From Lichenicoccus sp965213775 (GTDB taxonomy: Bacteria > Pseudomonadota > Alphaproteobacteria > Acetobacterales > Acetobacteraceae), in NCBI GenBank assembly GCA_965213775.1, contig CBDCAC010000001.1:310001-374000 (forward strand): a stretch of 64,000 bases of DNA. Reading direction: 5' to 3'. The notes beneath the pieces were generated by a model. The model saw only the letters and a program-made list of their open reading frames with translations, was not told the origin of the DNA and did not search any database. Shown here in pieces: positions 61,905-64,000 of this stretch. The translations under genes and the position numbers were made by a program. Numbering within the stretch: the first letter of the stretch is position 1; every line of letters begins with the position of its first letter.

Positions 61905-61945
61905 CAAGGACGCTGCCCTTGACCCGCTGGGGCCGCAGGCCCCAG
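61905..61945. repeat. Modular palindrome, half unit (copy 5)
   Basis: CAAGGACGCTGCCCTTG (61905-61921, one mismatch), linker ACCCG, CTGGGGCCGCAGGCCCCAG (61927-61945). In the 61-bp gap between convergent stops. Confidence 0.85.
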
Positions 61946-61955
61946 ACCCCCCGAG

Positions 61956-62939
61956 CTAGGGACCCAGGTTGCGCCTGAAGAATTCGACCAGCTCGGCATC
62001 GAAGCTTCGGTGGAAGCGGGCACGGTCGAACCCGGGCTGGCTGGTGCAGATCGCGGGCGCGACCCGGGCCAGAGCCTCCGAGCAGGGGGCGAGGAAGTCG
62101 AAATGCCCGGCCTGCGGCACGACGTGGAACTCGGGCGGGCGCGGCAGGGCAAGCCTCACCGACTCGGCGTAGAACGGGTCCGGCAGCACCGCGTCGTCGC
62201 CGGCTCGCCAGAGCTGCACCGGTGCTGCGACGGCGCGAAGCCCGCGCGCGTCGAAGGCGAAGCCCAGAGCCGGCACCGCGACCGCGATCGCCCTTACGCG
62301 CGCATCATGCGGCCACGCCGCACCCGGCGCCGGCACGGCAGGCGCACCGGGACCGCTATGGGCGGCGATCAGGCGGCAGTCGAAGAAGGAGGGGTGGGCC
62401 GCGCAGTGCGGGGCGATCCGGCCGAGATCGGGCTCGCCGCCGGCGGCGATCAGCGCCGTGAGGCCGCCGGCGGAGAAGCCGAAGGCGCCGATGCGCGCCG
62501 CATCGACCGCGCCCGGCGACCAGGCGGTGGTCACGGCGTCGATCACCGCGGAGAGCTGGCGCACCCGTCCCGGCAGATCCAGCGCCCGGCTCTGGTCGCG
62601 GTAGGTGTCGCCCGTATGGCTCGGCGCCGCCACCACGAAGCCCGCGCGCGCCAGCGCCAGCGCGGTGTCGCTGTGGCCGGCGAAGTCGCCGCCGTTGCCG
62701 TGCGAGATCACCACCAGGGGCAGGTGCCGCCCATCGGGCGCCGCGTCCGGCACCAGCGCCTGGGTGAACAATCCGACCCGCGTGGCGCGAGGCGTCCCCT
62801 GCGCCGGATACCACAGCCCGACCTCGATCGGCGGGTTCGGGCCATCGCGGACCTGAAGCAGGGTGAACCCGACCTCGCCTGCGGAGGCCGCCGTCGTGAA
62901 CCAGATCATCAGCGCGGCCGTGAACAGGGTCCGTCTCAT
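61956..62939 (-). CDS. Exported alpha/beta hydrolase
   Basis: The 327-aa product has a signal peptide (LFTAALMIWFTTAASA), HGNGGDFAGH for the oxyanion hole, nucleophile FGFSAGGLTA, and a C-terminal His in AGHFDFLAP. The overall pattern is that of predicted dienelactone/PAF-acetylhydrolase-like periplasmic hydrolases. Substrate unknown. Divergent from the LytTR gene (60 bp). Confidence 0.83.
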   Translation of the reverse strand: MRRTLFTAALMIWFTTAASAGEVGFTLLQVRDGPNPPIEVGLWYPAQGTPRATRVGLFTQALVPDAAPDGRHLPLVVISHGNGGDFAGHSDTALALARAGFVVAAPSHTGDTYRDQSRALDLPGRVRQLSAVIDAVTTAWSPGAVDAARIGAFGFSAGGLTALIAAGGEPDLGRIAPHCAAHPSFFDCRLIAAHSGPGAPAVPAPGAAWPHDARVRAIAVAVPALGFAFDARGLRAVAAPVQLWRAGDDAVLPDPFYAESVRLALPRPPEFHVVPQAGHFDFLAPCSEALARVAPAICTSQPGFDRARFHRSFDAELVEFFRRNLGP

Positions 62940-62999
62940 GGCGCTTCTCTCCGCTTGCCGCTCCGGCATGGCCGAGTCGTCTTGACGGCGCGAGGACCG

Positions 63000-63845
63000 A
63001 TGCGCGATTGGGCGAGCCGGCGCGTGAGCGGGCGGATGGGCCGCGAGCGGGATGACGCGATGGTCGTGGAGACGAAGGGCCTGTTCGGCGACCGTCGGGA
63101 ATGGGCGCGCGACCTCGCGATCGCCGCGGCGGCGGGACTGTTCCTCGGCCTCGTCGGCCCGTTCGGCAGCTACCTGAACCGGTCCCGGCTGGCCGTCCTC
63201 GGCTACTGGATCGGCGCGCTGCTGCTCGGCGCGATCCTGTTCGGCGTGACCCTGCGTCCGGCGGTGCGGCTGGCGCCGCGCCTCGGCGTGCCGCCCCTGG
63301 CGGCGCTGGCGGCGGCGGCGCTGCTCGTCGCCATCCCGTTGAGCCTGATCTGCCATGCGGTCGCAGTCGCGCTGTGGCCGGCACCGATCGGTCGGATCGG
63401 CCTGCTCGCCTGGTACGGGCAGACCCTGATCATCTCCGCCCCGCTTGCCCTGGGCTACGGGATGGGCGCCGGCCGCGCCGCGCCGCCGCCGGCCGCGACC
63501 GAGCCGCCGGCGCAGGAGCCGGGCACGACCTCCGATCTGCTGTCCCGCCTGCCCCTGCCGCTGGGCCGGGAGCTGCTGGCCCTGCAGATGGAGGATCACT
63601 ACGTGCGCGCGCACACCAGCCGAGGCTCGGTGCTGATCCTGATCCCGATGCGGCAGGCGGTGGCGGAGCTGGCCGGCATGCCGGGGATGAGGATCCACCG
63701 CTCCTGGTGGGTGGCGCGGGATGCCGTGACCGGCTCGGTGCAGGACGGCCGCAACCTGCGCCTGCGGCTCGCCAACGGCCTGGAAGCCCCGGTCTCGAGG
63801 GCAAATGTCGCCGCAGTCAGGCAAGCCCACCTAACCTGTCTCTAA
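63000..63845 (+). CDS. Membrane-bound LytTR transcriptional regulator
   Basis: The 281-aa protein has four hydrophobic helices (about residues 38-150), a Pro-rich linker, and a LytTR DNA-binding domain (LLALQMEDHYVRAHT, IHRSWWVARDAV, LRLANGLEAPVSR). No receiver domain, so the membrane part is probably the sensor. The divergent exported hydrolase gene is a likely target (inference). Alternative start at 63060. Confidence 0.88.
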   Translation: MRDWASRRVSGRMGRERDDAMVVETKGLFGDRREWARDLAIAAAAGLFLGLVGPFGSYLNRSRLAVLGYWIGALLLGAILFGVTLRPAVRLAPRLGVPPLAALAAAALLVAIPLSLICHAVAVALWPAPIGRIGLLAWYGQTLIISAPLALGYGMGAGRAAPPPAATEPPAQEPGTTSDLLSRLPLPLGRELLALQMEDHYVRAHTSRGSVLILIPMRQAVAELAGMPGMRIHRSWWVARDAVTGSVQDGRNLRLRLANGLEAPVSRANVAAVRQAHLTCL

Positions 63846-63855
63846 GATCGGGGGC

Positions 63856-63896
63856 CTGGGGCCTCAGGCCCCAGCGGGTCCAGGGCAGCGCCCTGG
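63856..63896. repeat. Modular palindrome, half unit (copy 6, inverted)
   Basis: CTGGGGCCTCAGGCCCCAG (63856-63874), linker CGGGT, CCAGGGCAGCGCCCTGG (63880-63896). It lies between convergent stops, and the minus-strand stop codon starts one base after it. Confidence 0.85.
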
Positions 63897-64000
63897 TCAC
63901 CCCACCGAGGCCTCCGGCGCGAACAGCGTCACCAGGTCCGACAGGTGGCCGATCTCGTGCAGCCGCAGCCCATCGGGAGGCACCAGCTTCTGGGCGCCGC
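63897..64000 (-). CDS. Unidentified protein, C-terminal fragment
   Basis: The last 33 codons of a minus-strand gene are visible (for example PPDGLRLHEIGHLSDLV and LFAPE before the stop at 63897-63899). Composition is strongly protein-like. Too little is present to name it. Confidence 0.55.
   Translation of the reverse strand, partial: GAQKLVPPDGLRLHEIGHLSDLVTLFAPEASVG

Overview
The window is very GC-rich DNA from an alphaproteobacterium, most likely a member of the Acetobacteraceae (Rhodospirillales) that grows as an aerobic anoxygenic phototroph. The reasons are a purple-bacterial photosynthesis gene cluster that uses the oxygen-dependent AcsF cyclase, ALA synthase of the C4 pathway, the tadA/rluB/rsmD housekeeping neighbourhood, and an intergenic palindrome family of a style I associate with that family. 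The species assignment is inference.

Layout. (1) Bases 1-8041 are the right end of an integrated phage-like element of visibly lower GC. They hold a partial virion (ejection-type) protein with repeated motifs, a P-loop helicase-like ATPase, several small unknown genes and a tyrosine recombinase abutting the 3' end of a tRNA-Thr(TGT) gene, the probable integration target. (2) Bases 8656-38774 are photosynthesis genes in three blocks: crtI-crtB (+); ppaA-ppsR-bchG-bchP-tspO-hemC (-); and one almost gapless 20.6-kb series on + from bchF to a small membrane protein: bchFNBHLM-lhaA-puhABC-orf98-acsF-puhE fused to a G3E GTPase-hemA-bchIDO-orf97. Overlapping-dyad PpsR-type sites cover the likely -35 box between ppaA and bchF. 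pufBALMC, bchCXYZ and crtCDEF are not in the window. (3) Bases 39096-46570 are surface-glycan genes (a GT61-like enzyme, two GlfT-like galactofuranosyltransferases, UDP-galactopyranose mutase) interrupted by exported MsrB/MsrA and a dienelactone hydrolase-like gene. (4) Bases 46670-64000 are mostly housekeeping and transport: HtrA protease, tadA, rluB, rsmD, apt, a hybrid histidine kinase, ctaA, tldD, two MFS exporters, an Alg14/Alg13-like glycosyltransferase pair, an exported hydrolase and a LytTR regulator.

How the parts work together. HemA and HemC feed tetrapyrrole precursors; BchI/BchD/BchH insert the metal; BchM, AcsF, BchNBL, BchF, BchG and BchP take the pigment on toward bacteriochlorophyll; PuhA/B/C/E and LhaA assemble reaction centre and antenna; CrtI/CrtB make carotenoid; PpsR and PpaA give redox, light and B12-linked control.

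The most remarkable item is the fusion of the assembly membrane protein PuhE to a complete G3E/COG0523 (CobW-type) metallochaperone GTPase with a CxCC motif and a 16-histidine metal-binding loop, placed between acsF and the hemA-bchIDO genes. It suggests a membrane-tethered metal-handling factor inside bacteriochlorophyll or photosystem assembly. A second theme is a modular palindrome family that occupies every convergent gene junction with a gap of about 50 bp or more in the chromosomal part of the window.
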